Positions 1 to 9,568 of a stretch of 64,000 bases of DNA are shown here, piece by piece; positions within the stretch are counted from its first letter, which is position 1, and each line of letters starts with the position of its first letter. The translations under genes were made by a program, and so were the position numbers. Below the pieces are notes generated by a model. That model saw only the letters and a list, made by a program, of their open reading frames with translations. It was not told the DNA's origin and did no database searches. Source of the DNA: Sphingobium sp. (GTDB lineage Bacteria > Pseudomonadota > Alphaproteobacteria > Sphingomonadales > Sphingomonadaceae); contig JAGRES010000005.1 of NCBI GenBank assembly GCA_020446425.1, positions 1 to 64,000 on the forward strand. The letters are read 5' to 3'.

Positions 1-42
1 CACGCCGAACTGCTGGCAAACCTGAAACAGGAACTGCAATAA
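1..42 (+). CDS. atpF: ATP synthase F0 subunit b, C-terminal 13 residues only
   Basis: The first 42 bases encode [13 protein letters not shown] and a TAA stop. This looks like the end of a beta/gammaproteobacterial AtpF, whose tails are similar amphipathic Leu/Lys/Glu helices. The assignment rests mostly on the next gene, which starts three bases later and is clearly AtpH-like; atpF-atpH adjacency is the beta/gammaproteobacterial order. In alphaproteobacteria atpF normally lies in a separate atpIBEF cluster. The fragment therefore appears foreign to the rest of the window. Too short to be certain on its own. Confidence 0.6.
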   Translation, partial: HAELLANLKQELQ

Positions 43-45
43 GTC

Positions 46-123
46 ATGGCCGAGAACGTCACCATCGCGCGCCCCTACGCCGAAGCCGCTTTCAAGCTGG
101 CAGAAGGGGCTGGTGCGCTGGGG
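46..123 (+). pseudogene. atpH: ATP synthase F1 subunit delta, N-terminal fragment cut by junction
   Basis: Starts ATG three bases after the atpF stop. The first residues, [19 protein letters not shown], match the N-terminus of beta/gammaproteobacterial delta subunit, the F1 stalk protein linking F1 to F0 at the membrane. From about residue 20-26 the family pattern stops. The frame stays open to 852, but there it is antisense to metY, rlmE and ppx and shows no AtpH sequence. So only the first ~25 codons are real. The break lies where sense AtpH sequence and antisense MetY sequence meet, with a short stretch readable as either. Confidence 0.75.
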
Positions 124-130
124 GTTCGCT
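97..130. other. Chimeric junction between atp operon fragment and metY-like gene
   Basis: Left of this interval, plus-strand codons read as AtpH; right of it, minus-strand codons read as MetY. The bases at about 106-123 can be read in either gene, suggesting microhomology at the breakpoint. No transposon end, target duplication or integrase is visible. Two truncated core genes of different taxonomic flavour meeting head-on within a few bases, at the very edge of the sequence, is most simply a chimeric read or a contig misjoin. Confidence 0.65.
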
Positions 131-816
131 TCCCAGTCGAAATTGCCGCCATCGACGATCAGGCCACCGATAGTCGTGCCGTGGCCGCCAATATATTTGG
201 TCGCCGAATACACAATGATCGCCGCGCCATGATCAAACGGGCGAGCAATGAGCGGCGCGGCGGTATTATCGACGATCAGCGGGATGCCCATCGGCCGTCC
301 CGCTGCCGCGATATCCGCCATCGGGCACACGGCCAGCTTCGGATTGGGCAGGGTTTCGACATACCAGGCGCGCGTTCGCTCATCACTGGCGTTCACAAAG
401 GCCTGCGGGTCAGCAGGGTCCACAAAGCGTGTCTCTATCCCCATGCTTTTCAGCGTGTTGGCGAAGAGATTAAAGGTGCCACCATAAAGGTCCGTGCCCG
501 AGACGATATTGTCACCACTGCTCGCCAGATTCTGGATCGCGAAGGCCGATGCCGCCTGCCCGGACCCAACGGCCAGCGCCGCCGCGCCGCCATCCAGTGC
601 GGCGATACGCTGTTCCAATATGTCGCAGGTCGGATTGCCGATCCGCGTGTAAATATTGCCCAATTCTTCGAGCGCGAAGAGGCGCGCGGCATGGCCGGTA
701 TCCTGAAACTGGTAGGATGTGGTCTGGTGGATCGGCGGGGCGACCGAACCCGTTGTCGGATCGGCGCGCCAACCGGCGTGCAGCGCCAAAGTTTCAGCCT
801 TATACCCCTGCGTCAT
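106..816 (-). pseudogene. O-acetylhomoserine (thiol)-lyase-like PLP enzyme, 3' part missing
   Basis: N-terminal ~237 residues of a Cys/Met-metabolism PLP enzyme closest in pattern to MetY (O-acetylhomoserine sulfhydrylase, ~430 aa). Seen: [13 protein letters not shown] near the start, IYTRIGNPT at 55-63, LYGGTFNLF at 110-118, IVDNT at 181-185 and the PLP-lysine segment [11 protein letters not shown] with Lys207. AGGAGG lies six bases before ATG 816. The start overlaps the end of rlmE by 17 bp, so it was the last gene of the ppx-rlmE run. The C-terminal ~190 residues are absent because the reading is lost at the junction near 106-123. The exact substrate (O-acetyl- or O-succinylhomoserine) cannot be told from this part. 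Confidence 0.8.
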
Positions 817-1501
817 CCTCATCCTCCTGTTTACTGCCGGAACGCCCTTTAAAACCCTGCGCTACCACATACCATTCGCTGCTGCCTTTGCGGCTGGCAG
901 GAGGCTTTGCATGCTTCACTGTTTTGAAATTCTGCTTGAGCATTACCAAAAGGTCTTTGTCCGTTCCACCGGCGAAAACCTTCGAGACAAAAGCGCCTCC
1001 GGGTTTCAGATGCTCGACCGCAAACCAGGCTGCGGCCTCAACCAGCCCCATGGTGCGCAAATGGTCGGTCTGGGCATGGCCGACCGTGTTGGCCGCCATG
1101 TCGGACAGCACAAGGTCCGGCGCATCGCCCAGCGCCTCTCGCAGCTTGCCTTCCGCCGCATCGTCCATGAAATCCATCTGGAGCAGCGTCACACCCTCAA
1201 TCGCGTCAACGGGCAGCAGGTCGATACCGACGACCGCTGCCTTGGGCGCGCGCTTGCGCACCACCTGCGCCCAACCGCCCGGCGCCACGCCCAGATCCAC
1301 GACTGCGCGCACGCCCTTCAGCAGCCCATATTTGTCGTCCAGCTCCATGATCTTGAATGCTGCGCGGCTGCGAAAACCTTGTGCTTTTGCCTGCCGCACA
1401 TAGGGGTCGTTGAGCTGACGCTGCAACCAGCGCGTCGATTGTTCGCTGCGCCGCTTGGCGGTCTTTACACGCACCTTGCCACCACCTGTACCTCGGGTCA
1501 T
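800..1501 (-). CDS. rlmE: 23S rRNA 2'-O-ribose U2552 methyltransferase RlmE
   Basis: 233 aa FtsJ/RrmJ-type methyltransferase that 2'-O-methylates U2552 of 23S rRNA on the late 50S particle using SAM. Visible: Lys50 in the SRAAFK helix, SAM-binding [12 protein letters not shown] (69-80), the DLVLSDMA segment carrying the catalytic Asp, FVSKVF with the second Lys and SSEWYVVA with the final Glu, i.e. the family's K-D-K-E tetrad. The start at 1501 is chosen because its ATG overlaps the ppx stop (ATGA), and because the region upstream belongs to ppx. The C-terminus is acidic (EDEDD). Co-transcribed with ppx by overlap. Confidence 0.93.
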   Translation of the reverse strand: MTRGTGGGKVRVKTAKRRSEQSTRWLQRQLNDPYVRQAKAQGFRSRAAFKIMELDDKYGLLKGVRAVVDLGVAPGGWAQVVRKRAPKAAVVGIDLLPVDAIEGVTLLQMDFMDDAAEGKLREALGDAPDLVLSDMAANTVGHAQTDHLRTMGLVEAAAWFAVEHLKPGGAFVSKVFAGGTDKDLLVMLKQNFKTVKHAKPPASRKGSSEWYVVAQGFKGRSGSKQEDEDDAGV

Positions 1502-2568
1502 ACGCGCTGCTCCATCAGGCAGCGCAATATGCCCTCGCGAATGCCGCGGTCGGCGATGCCCAGACGTTCCGCCGGCCAGATATCGAGAATGCCCTCCAAT
1601 ATTGCGCATCCGGCCACCACGAGGTCCGCACGCTCCGCGCCAATGCTGGGCATGTTCCGGCGCTCATCCAGCGTCATCAGCGAAAGCCGCTGGGCAATAC
1701 CGCGCATCGAATCCGTCGGCACGATCAGGCCGTCGATCATCTGCCGGTCATATTTGGGCAGGTCGAGGTGCACGCTCGCAAGGGTCGTCACCGTGCCAGA
1801 CGTGCCAAGCAGCCGCTTCACACCGCTGCCGCCGGGCAGACGGTCCGCAAAGGCGGCGAATGTTTCTGCTACCCGCGCCCGCATCTTGGCATAGGCGGCG
1901 ATACGCTGCACCGGGTCATTCTGATCATGAGGCTCGCTCTCCGTCAGCGAGACCACGCCCCATGGCGCGCTGAGCCAGTCGATGATCTTTGGCGCGGCGC
2001 CACGGCTGTCAACCAGCACCAGCTCGGTCGAACCGCCGCCAATGTCAAAGATCAGCGCGGGCCCGTCTCCCGGTTCCAGCAGCGCATGACAGCCCAGCAC
2101 GGCGAGCCGGGCCTCTTCCTGCGCGGAGATGATATCGAGAGCGATGCCGGTTTCCCGTTTGACACGCGCAATGAACTCCGCGCCATTGGACGCGCGGCGG
2201 CATGCTTCGGTCGCCACCGATCGTGCGAGCGTGACCTGCCGCTTGCGGATCTTGTCAGCGCAGACGGCAAGCGCCGATACCGCGCGTTCTATCGCCTGTT
2301 CGCTCAGCGCGCCGGACGTCGCCAGCCCTTCGCCCAGCCGGACGATGCGCGAAAATGCGTCGATGACGACAAATCCATCGGCGGACGGTTTGGCGATGAG
2401 GAGGCGGCAATTGTTGGTGCCCAGGTCGATGGCGGCATAGCTGTTCCGGCTGGGCCAGCGGGGCGTTCCCGCCCTAATGGTGTTTTTCTCGTTCGCTGCG
2501 GCTGCCTTCATCCGCTTGGGTGCGGGCTCCCGGACTTTGCGCGGCGACGGGCGGCTTTGCTGCGCCAT
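1498..2568 (-). CDS. ppx: Ppx/GppA family exopolyphosphatase / pppGpp phosphohydrolase
   Basis: 356 aa ASKHA-fold phosphatase of the Ppx/GppA family. The actin-like motifs are present: YAAIDLGTNNCRLLIA near residue 45, VATEACRRASNG, and IFDIGGGSTELVLV for phosphate binding. The length matches the short form found in many alphaproteobacteria, without the C-terminal HD-like region of E. coli Ppx. Residues 1-40 are Arg/Lys-rich and probably disordered. The family hydrolyses polyphosphate and/or pppGpp; which one is preferred cannot be read from sequence. First gene of the ppx-rlmE-metY overlap run. Confidence 0.88.
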   Translation of the reverse strand: MAQQSRPSPRKVREPAPKRMKAAAANEKNTIRAGTPRWPSRNSYAAIDLGTNNCRLLIAKPSADGFVVIDAFSRIVRLGEGLATSGALSEQAIERAVSALAVCADKIRKRQVTLARSVATEACRRASNGAEFIARVKRETGIALDIISAQEEARLAVLGCHALLEPGDGPALIFDIGGGSTELVLVDSRGAAPKIIDWLSAPWGVVSLTESEPHDQNDPVQRIAAYAKMRARVAETFAAFADRLPGGSGVKRLLGTSGTVTTLASVHLDLPKYDRQMIDGLIVPTDSMRGIAQRLSLMTLDERRNMPSIGAERADLVVAGCAILEGILDIWPAERLGIADRGIREGILRCLMEQRV

Positions 2569-2679
2569 TGCCTTCTACTCACTCTTATGTTCTCCGGCCC
2601 ATGCCGGTACTTGAGAGCGAGATTAAGCGGAGTTTAAGCAATAGGCAAGCATATGGAATTATAGAGGCCCGCATCGCCC

Positions 2680-2708
2680 TTGACAGCCTCTCCCACCGGG
2701 CCTAGAGC
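2680..2708 (+). promoter_or_regulatory. Candidate sigma70-type promoter of tRNA-Gln
   Basis: TTGACA at 2680-2685, a 17-base spacer and TAGAGC at 2703-2708, ending 11 bases before the tRNA 5' end. The perfect -35, the consensus spacing and the placement support it; the -10 is poor. Confidence 0.55.
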
Positions 2709-2719
2709 GACCCGCCTGT

Positions 2720-2793
2720 TGCCCCGTCGTCTAATGGTAAGACTACGGACTCTGACTCCGTCAATTGAGGTTCGAATCCTCACGGGGCATCCA
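2720..2793 (+). tRNA. tRNA-Gln (anticodon CTG)
   Basis: Cloverleaf: acceptor arm TGCCCCG (2720-2726) pairs with CGGGGCA (2783-2789). The D arm is GTC...GAC around TAATGGTAA. The anticodon arm is ACGGA-CTCTGAC-TCCGT with anticodon CTG, reading CAG. The T arm contains GGTTCGAATCC. CCA is encoded at 2791-2793 after a T discriminator. No variable-arm extension. It lies between ppx and the MarR-type gene on the opposite strand. Confidence 0.95.
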
Positions 2794-2799
2794 CTACCT

Positions 2800-3216
2800 T
2801 CACTCATCCACCCCCGCGTTGATCGCTTCCAGATAGGCGGTCATGCACTCGATCGCGTCCGCGCTCAGCTCGGCGAATACGCGGCGGCCATCGCTGGGGT
2901 CCGGGTGCCTCTCCAGATAGCCATATTCCATTAGCGTGCGGATCCAGCGCAGGGCCGTCGTCGCGGGCACGCGCGATGCGATGCACAGGCTGCTAACCGA
3001 CACCGGGTTGGATGTATGACGGTGGATATAGAGGTCCAGCATCATCAGCCAAGGCGGATCGACGATCACGTCTTCCTCGAAGAAGCGGGCACGATAATTA
3101 TATTCCCGCAGCAGCCTCTCGGCCGTGACATGGGTTTCCGATCTCAGGTCCAATGCCGATACATCCGTTTTGTTGACTAGTGTAATCACGATTTTATCCG
3201 CCCAATTATCAAGCAT
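2800..3216 (-). CDS. MarR-type winged-helix transcriptional regulator
   Basis: 138 aa. The central part looks like a MarR winged helix: helices around LMMLDLYIHRHT, a recognition region SVSSLCIASRVPATTALRWIRTL, and the wing LERHPDPSDGRRVFAELS, whose D-x-R-R is the classic MarR wing motif. The first ~40 residues are not conserved in an obvious way. It lies 9 bp downstream of a small membrane-protein gene on the same strand, so the two are likely one transcript. No target or ligand can be named. Its stop is only 7 bp from the encoded CCA of the convergent tRNA-Gln. Confidence 0.75.
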   Translation of the reverse strand: MLDNWADKIVITLVNKTDVSALDLRSETHVTAERLLREYNYRARFFEEDVIVDPPWLMMLDLYIHRHTSNPVSVSSLCIASRVPATTALRWIRTLMEYGYLERHPDPSDGRRVFAELSADAIECMTAYLEAINAGVDE

Positions 3217-3225
3217 TCCCCGTCA

Positions 3226-3687
3226 TCACGGGAAATGCGGGCGGCGGGAAAAATGACCCTGCGCATCGGCAAGGCCGTATGTGCGCTGTGTCCAGCTATT
3301 ATCCCGCCACACCCCCATGGCTATCACCACCAAAGTCGGCACAGCCCAAATAGTCGCCAGAATATAGTAGAACTTGTTGCTGTGGCTCACCGACACAAAG
3401 ATCGCCAAATCCGCAAGCACCGTGTTCAACTGGAAAGCCGCCACCCATATCGGCCAGGTTTTCTTGCTGTTGAGGGCAATGATGACCTGAGTTGCCAATA
3501 TCAAACTGTCGACTATGAGCATCTGCCCGGGGAGATGCTTCTCCGCTGTCATCATATAGACGATCTGCGAAGCTACCGATCCCACCAACAGGGCCGCCAT
3601 ACTGGCCCTACCTGCATTTCCGCCCTTCCAGCACACATATCCAGCCACGCCCACCAGGGAACAGGCATAAGCGACAAATACCGACAC
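3226..3687 (-). CDS. Small integral membrane protein of unknown function
   Basis: 153 aa, very hydrophobic, with about five predicted membrane helices (roughly residues 3-20, 29-48, 55-72, 77-98, 105-127). The C-terminal tail is polar and basic. It starts with GTG at 3687, preceded by GAGG at a normal distance; no closer ATG fits. It is followed nine bases later by a MarR-type regulator, so the two may work together as membrane protein plus regulator. I do not recognise a family with a known role. Confidence 0.7.
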   Translation of the reverse strand: MSVFVAYACSLVGVAGYVCWKGGNAGRASMAALLVGSVASQIVYMMTAEKHLPGQMLIVDSLILATQVIIALNSKKTWPIWVAAFQLNTVLADLAIFVSVSHSNKFYYILATIWAVPTLVVIAMGVWRDNSWTQRTYGLADAQGHFSRRPHFP

Positions 3688-3736
3688 GGCTTGACCTCTT
3701 CTATATACCCATCAAAGCCAAGCCGCGCCGATGCTT

Positions 3737-4117
3737 TCATGCTACCGACTTGAGTTCGGGCCTGGCCGGTGCATCGCCATCGGAAATGCCCCAACATCCC
3801 GTACCACGTTCGGCCTGATTGGTTTTCATGCGGATACCGGTTGCGCGCGTGTGCGCCGTAACCATCTTCTGCCGCGACACCATCATCGTGTCGATACAGT
3901 CGCTGAAATCCGTGAACAGCTTCTGCCCGGTTTCGGGTTCCAGGCCGATACGCTGCGCAGTATCAATCATGTCAGCGTTCAAGCGCATAGTCTGGGAAAG
4001 AGCACCGTCCAGCTTGGCATATGCTTCCTTCAGCTGCCCGGTCAGGGAAAAGAAAGTCGCGTCATCGAGATTTAGTTTGCTTTGCGCCGCACGGGCCATA
4101 CGCATTTCCTTGGACAT
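3737..4117 (-). CDS. Hypothetical helical protein, 126 aa
   Basis: ATG 4117 follows a strong AAGGAGG with four bases between, which decides the start over the longer frame from 4159. The protein is polar, almost entirely helix-forming up to about residue 105, and ends in a disordered tail. No signal peptide, membrane helix or catalytic motif is visible. The pattern of Asp/Asn/Gln/Met-rich helices somewhat resembles phasin-like or histidine-phosphotransfer-like bundles, but nothing specific is diagnostic. It lies just downstream (65 bp) of a LuxR-type membrane-anchored regulator on the same strand. Confidence 0.6.
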   Translation of the reverse strand: MSKEMRMARAAQSKLNLDDATFFSLTGQLKEAYAKLDGALSQTMRLNADMIDTAQRIGLEPETGQKLFTDFSDCIDTMMVSRQKMVTAHTRATGIRMKTNQAERGTGCWGISDGDAPARPELKSVA

Positions 4118-4181
4118 AAATCCTCCTTTTCGCAAGTTGCCTAGCGAAGCACTTCCCAATCCAAATTTTTGAAATCGCTTA

Positions 4182-4643
4182 CTAAACCAGCAGGCGGTTC
4201 AACCAGAAATATACCGCCACCATAGCCGCGACTGCACCTGTGGTTATCAGGGACAGCCTTAGTATGGCAAAAATGATCTCGCTCTGGGTCAGGTCATGCC
4301 GTTTGCCTCCAATGGCAGGAACAAGATTTCGCAATCTGCTCCAGATACCGCCCTCCTCGTCATCGAGGCGGACAACCATGTGATCCCCGCTCAGGTCATC
4401 GGTGGCAAGCGCTGCCGTTTTATATTCAGATTTTCTATATTCGTCTTCCTGCTCCGCAAATATGCGGGCGGCCTCGCGCCTGTTGGAGCAGCCCAGCGTT
4501 GCTGCGGCGCGCGCGAGATATTGGTCTACGGTATTGGGAGAAAGGCCGAGCTCAATCGCAATCTCTTTCGAGCTTTTATTTTGCGCGACAAGCCTAAGGC
4601 ACTGCCTTTGAGAATCGCTTAGACTGTCGAGTACGCTCTCCAC
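4182..4643 (-). CDS. LuxR-type HTH protein with C-terminal membrane anchor
   Basis: 153 aa. Residues 1-62 form a GerE/LuxR helix-turn-helix: LSDSQRQCLRLVAQNKSSKEIA followed by LGLSPNTVDQYLARAAATLG. No receiver or ligand domain precedes it. Residues ~65-125 are acidic and linker-like. Residues ~126-150 form one strongly hydrophobic segment ending NRLLV. The expected topology is an N-terminal DNA-binding domain in the cytoplasm tethered to the inner membrane, an arrangement seen in sphingomonad orphan regulators. The signal sensed is unknown. Confidence 0.78.
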   Translation of the reverse strand: MESVLDSLSDSQRQCLRLVAQNKSSKEIAIELGLSPNTVDQYLARAAATLGCSNRREAARIFAEQEDEYRKSEYKTAALATDDLSGDHMVVRLDDEEGGIWSRLRNLVPAIGGKRHDLTQSEIIFAILRLSLITTGAVAAMVAVYFWLNRLLV

Positions 4644-4781
4644 GGACCCGGATTAACAAATCCATTTCGCTACGTCGATGCAATCGAAGCGATGAAACGC
4701 CATTATCTAGCGACAAAATTGCCCTTCCAGGGCAAAAATCCGCTGCCGATTCCGATAGATGACGCGCATCGCATGCGCGAA

Positions 4782-6179
4782 TCAGCTCGGTTCGATCACC
4801 ACAATGCCGGCGCCAGACATGGAAACGTCAATATCGCCATTGGATTTGCGCGTGGCTGTAGTCGGTCCGGTTCCCCCGGTCGCATTCGCAGTGCTGATCT
4901 TATAACTGCCCGAGGACAGACCGCGCACGGTTGCCGACCCCGCGCCGTTCGCATAAAGGGCGGCGACAATCTTGTTATCGGGGCGCAGGAAGGCCAGCGC
5001 CTCGAACGTGGCGTTTTGCGATGTCGCGCCGATCCGCGTCGCGCCAGGGCGCACCGCACGATAGAGCAGGCTGTTCTGGCGGACGTCGTCATTCAACACC
5101 AGCGCCGAAACAGAGGCCGGGCCGTTTTCGAAATTGCCGGAGATCACGCGCCCCTGAAAAGCCACCGCGCCCGCGCCCAAATCATCGAACAGCACATCGG
5201 GCGTCGCATTGCCGAACCACCATTCCAGCATAGAGGAACCAATATTATTGTCGCGCGCACGCGTGGCAATATTATTGAGCGCACTGGCCGTGCGGCCGGA
5301 ATAGCGGTGATAGGACAGCTCCGCCACATGCGGCAAAGCGCCTGACACGGTAAGCATCTGGTCGAAATAGGTCGATGCCGCTCCCATATTGGTAGTCGAC
5401 GGCGCAATGAACTTCATATTGCCGAAGCCATTGGCCTGAAACTTCTGCCGCGTGGCGACGATCGCCTGCCCGATACGCTGGCCCGACCAGTTCTTGGCGA
5501 CATCGGGCTCCAATATTACTTCCCATGTGTCGGGCTGCAAACCCTTGTCCTTCAAATGCAGCATCGTCGCGAGCGCGAATTCGGCATATTCATCCGGGTC
5601 GTCATGCACGCTTGCCGCACCGTTCAGGAAAGCGACGTAGCAGATATTGAGGAACAGCTTCTCGCCTCGCGCCTCCAGCATCTGCTTCATGGGTTTGACG
5701 ATATAGTCGATATTATGGTCGATCTCGGCAAAGTCGAAGCCGGCCATATTGATTACATTTGGGTCGTTATTGTCATTGATCACCGGGTAGCGTTTGCTCC
5801 GCCATGTGCTTTCGGACCCGCCGTTAGAATATTCCGTATAAGCGCCGATCTGGCCTTCAACACCGCTGCGGATTTCCAGGCGCAACCGGGTGATGCCTGC
5901 CTTCTCGACCGATGCCTGCACATAGTTGCGCGCTTGCTGCAATGTCACTTCGCCCGCGCGATCATCGACATTGGCGGTTGCTTCCCAGCCGGTGATGGTC
6001 TGATAGCGCACGCCACTGTCCACCGTGACGAGCGAACCGCCCGCACCGCCACTGGAGCTGCCTCCGCTGCTGGAGCTTGTCGAACTGCCGCTCGTGCTGC
6101 CGCCGGAACCGCTATCCGATCCACCACCACCGCATGCAGCCAGCAAACCAGCCACCATCAATACCAAAAGCGTACGCAT
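4782..6179 (-). CDS. Secreted lipoprotein, glycoside hydrolase (clan GH-A / GH30-like)
   Basis: 465 aa. The signal peptide ends in a lipobox LLAAC (Cys16), followed by a Gly/Ser linker to about residue 49. Then comes a (beta/alpha)8-type region. The probable acid/base Glu224 is in VILEPDV, at the end of strand 4; LSYHRYSG (288-295) fits strand 6; the probable nucleophile Glu319 is in SSMLEWWFG at strand 7. The last ~120 residues look like the beta-sandwich found in GH30-type enzymes. The family hydrolyses beta-linked glycans; the substrate is not readable. Stands alone between two unrelated genes. Confidence 0.7.
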   Translation of the reverse strand: MRTLLVLMVAGLLAACGGGGSDSGSGGSTSGSSTSSSSGGSSSGGAGGSLVTVDSGVRYQTITGWEATANVDDRAGEVTLQQARNYVQASVEKAGITRLRLEIRSGVEGQIGAYTEYSNGGSESTWRSKRYPVINDNNDPNVINMAGFDFAEIDHNIDYIVKPMKQMLEARGEKLFLNICYVAFLNGAASVHDDPDEYAEFALATMLHLKDKGLQPDTWEVILEPDVAKNWSGQRIGQAIVATRQKFQANGFGNMKFIAPSTTNMGAASTYFDQMLTVSGALPHVAELSYHRYSGRTASALNNIATRARDNNIGSSMLEWWFGNATPDVLFDDLGAGAVAFQGRVISGNFENGPASVSALVLNDDVRQNSLLYRAVRPGATRIGATSQNATFEALAFLRPDNKIVAALYANGAGSATVRGLSSGSYKISTANATGGTGPTTATRKSNGDIDVSMSGAGIVVIEPS

Positions 6180-6268
6180 CCGCTATCTATTCCCCCAAAT
6201 AACTGGTTACAGGCCATATCGCGTGTTTATGGTTAATAAAATATGACCAGCGCCAATATGCGCAGATT

Positions 6269-8089
<1,821 letters not shown>

Positions 8090-8270
8090 TGCGCGCCGAT
8101 AGCAGGGGCTTTCGCGCCTGTCACCTATGCGCGTGCGTGACGCCGCACACCGTCGCAAAGTTGGTGAACACGGTTGAGATTATAGGGTCATATGATAGAG
8201 ATATGCTCCGCAAAGGGTTCGCACGAATAAAGATAAGACATTCGATTTTTTCTTTAATGCGTAGGGGAAC

Positions 8271-9041
8271 ATGATGGGTAAGGCAAAAGCGCTTCTGGGC
8301 GCGCTCTCAATCCTGGCACTGACGGCCAGTCCGGCCATGGCGAAAAGTGAATCGTCGGGCCGCAAGGAACAGAATAAGGGCATGCAGGAAATTCCGCGCT
8401 GCTACAAGAATCTAGGCACCGTGGCGATTGTCGAGCCCGACACCAAATGGTGGCGGGAATTCAACCTCGGCAGCCCCGAAGCAATCATCAAGCTATTCGT
8501 ACAGCGTTCCGGCTGCTTCAGCCTCGTCAATCGCGGCCGCGCGATGCAGAGCCGTGCGATGGAACGCGCCCTGGCCGATCAAGGTGAGCTGCAGCACGGT
8601 TCCAACCTTGGCAAGCGTCAGGTTAAAGCCGCAGACTACTTTCTTCAGCCGGATATCGTCACCGCCAATGCCAAGAGCGGCGGCAACAGCGTCGGCGGTA
8701 TGCTGGGCGGTTTCCTGGGCGGACGCACCTTTGGCGCACTGGCCGGCGGCATCAAGATCAACAAGAAAGAAGCCAATGTCCTGCTCTCAATCGTGAACGC
8801 ACGCACGACCGTTGAGGAAGCCATGACCGAGGGCTATTTCCGCAAATCCGACCTTAGCTTCGGCGCTGGTGGTGGCGCGGGCTGGTGGGGCGGCCTCGCG
8901 GCAGTTGGCGGCGGCGGCTACCAGGATACCGCTATCGGCCAGGTGATCGTGCTCGCCTATCTCGACGCGTACACCAAGCTGGTCGATCAGCTCGGCGGAC
9001 TGCCCGACGATGCGGCGGCGGCGGCTCCGCAGGCAGAATAA
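8271..9041 (+). CDS. CsgG-family (curli secretion channel-like) exported protein
   Basis: 256 aa. The signal peptide cleaves after about Ala24 (SPAMA). The central region resembles the CsgG family: VAIVEP near residue 51, then LVNRGRAMQSRAMERALADQGEL, which corresponds to the helix following the first strand of CsgG-like domains. A Gly-rich stretch (GGMLGGFLGG) and a C-terminal segment with TAIGQVIVLAYLDAYTKLVDQL complete it. There is no lipobox Cys, unlike E. coli CsgG. No curli subunit genes are nearby, so a curli role is not supported; a general envelope role is more likely. A convergent terminator follows. Confidence 0.68.
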   Translation: MMGKAKALLGALSILALTASPAMAKSESSGRKEQNKGMQEIPRCYKNLGTVAIVEPDTKWWREFNLGSPEAIIKLFVQRSGCFSLVNRGRAMQSRAMERALADQGELQHGSNLGKRQVKAADYFLQPDIVTANAKSGGNSVGGMLGGFLGGRTFGALAGGIKINKKEANVLLSIVNARTTVEEAMTEGYFRKSDLSFGAGGGAGWWGGLAAVGGGGYQDTAIGQVIVLAYLDAYTKLVDQLGGLPDDAAAAAPQAE

Positions 9042-9062
9042 TCCAGCGACACATCCAATGCG

Positions 9063-9092
9063 AAACGTCCGGTCCATGCGGCCGGGCGTTTT
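9063..9092 (+). terminator. Rho-independent terminator after CsgG-like gene
   Basis: AAACGTCCGG (9063-9072) pairs with CCGGGCGTTT (9082-9091), with one G-U pair, followed by TT. The A-rich 5' side may let it also serve the convergent maoC. Confidence 0.65.
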
Positions 9093-9100
9093 CATATACG

Positions 9101-9562
9101 TTAGCCGGCTTTCGGGCGTCGTAACAATATCCCGGTGGTAATCACGGTCATGACAGGTTCGCCATTCTGGTTGAATGTGGTCCAGCGGCTTTTAAGAAAA
9201 CCCCTGTCCGGCTTGCTACGCGAAGGCTTAATTTCCAGCACTTCCGTCTCGCAACTGAGCACATCGCCCGGATAGACAGGACGCGTCCAGCGGATCTCAT
9301 CCATTCCCGCCCCGCCAAGGCTGGCCTTGTCCAGCCCGGTTTCCTTCCAATGCTCGACCTGCATGCGCATCGTCATGCCCGCCGTATGCCAACCGCTTGC
9401 CGCGATCTTGCCGAACAGACCCTTGGCCGCCGCCTCGTCATCAAGATGAAAATCCTGCGGGTCATATTTGGAGGCGAACTCAATGACCTCCTCGCGCGTC
9501 ACTTCGTAACGCCCGAACTGGGCCTTGTCGCCAACCGTTAAATCATCGAGATATATAGCCAT
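9101..9562 (-). CDS. MaoC-family hot-dog hydratase
   Basis: 153 aa single hot-dog domain of the MaoC/(R)-enoyl-CoA hydratase type. The hydratase-2 motif appears as KYDPQDFHLD (Asp and His positioned as in the family), followed by GLFGKIAASGWHTAGM and a C-terminal strand VMTVITTGILL. The family hydrates trans-2-enoyl-CoA or related acyl thioesters; the specific substrate is unknown. It starts six bases after the end of the outer-membrane-type gene on the same strand, so it may share its transcript, although the functions look unrelated. Confidence 0.85.
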   Translation of the reverse strand: MAIYLDDLTVGDKAQFGRYEVTREEVIEFASKYDPQDFHLDDEAAAKGLFGKIAASGWHTAGMTMRMQVEHWKETGLDKASLGGAGMDEIRWTRPVYPGDVLSCETEVLEIKPSRSKPDRGFLKSRWTTFNQNGEPVMTVITTGILLRRPKAG

Positions 9563-9568
9563 ACGCCC

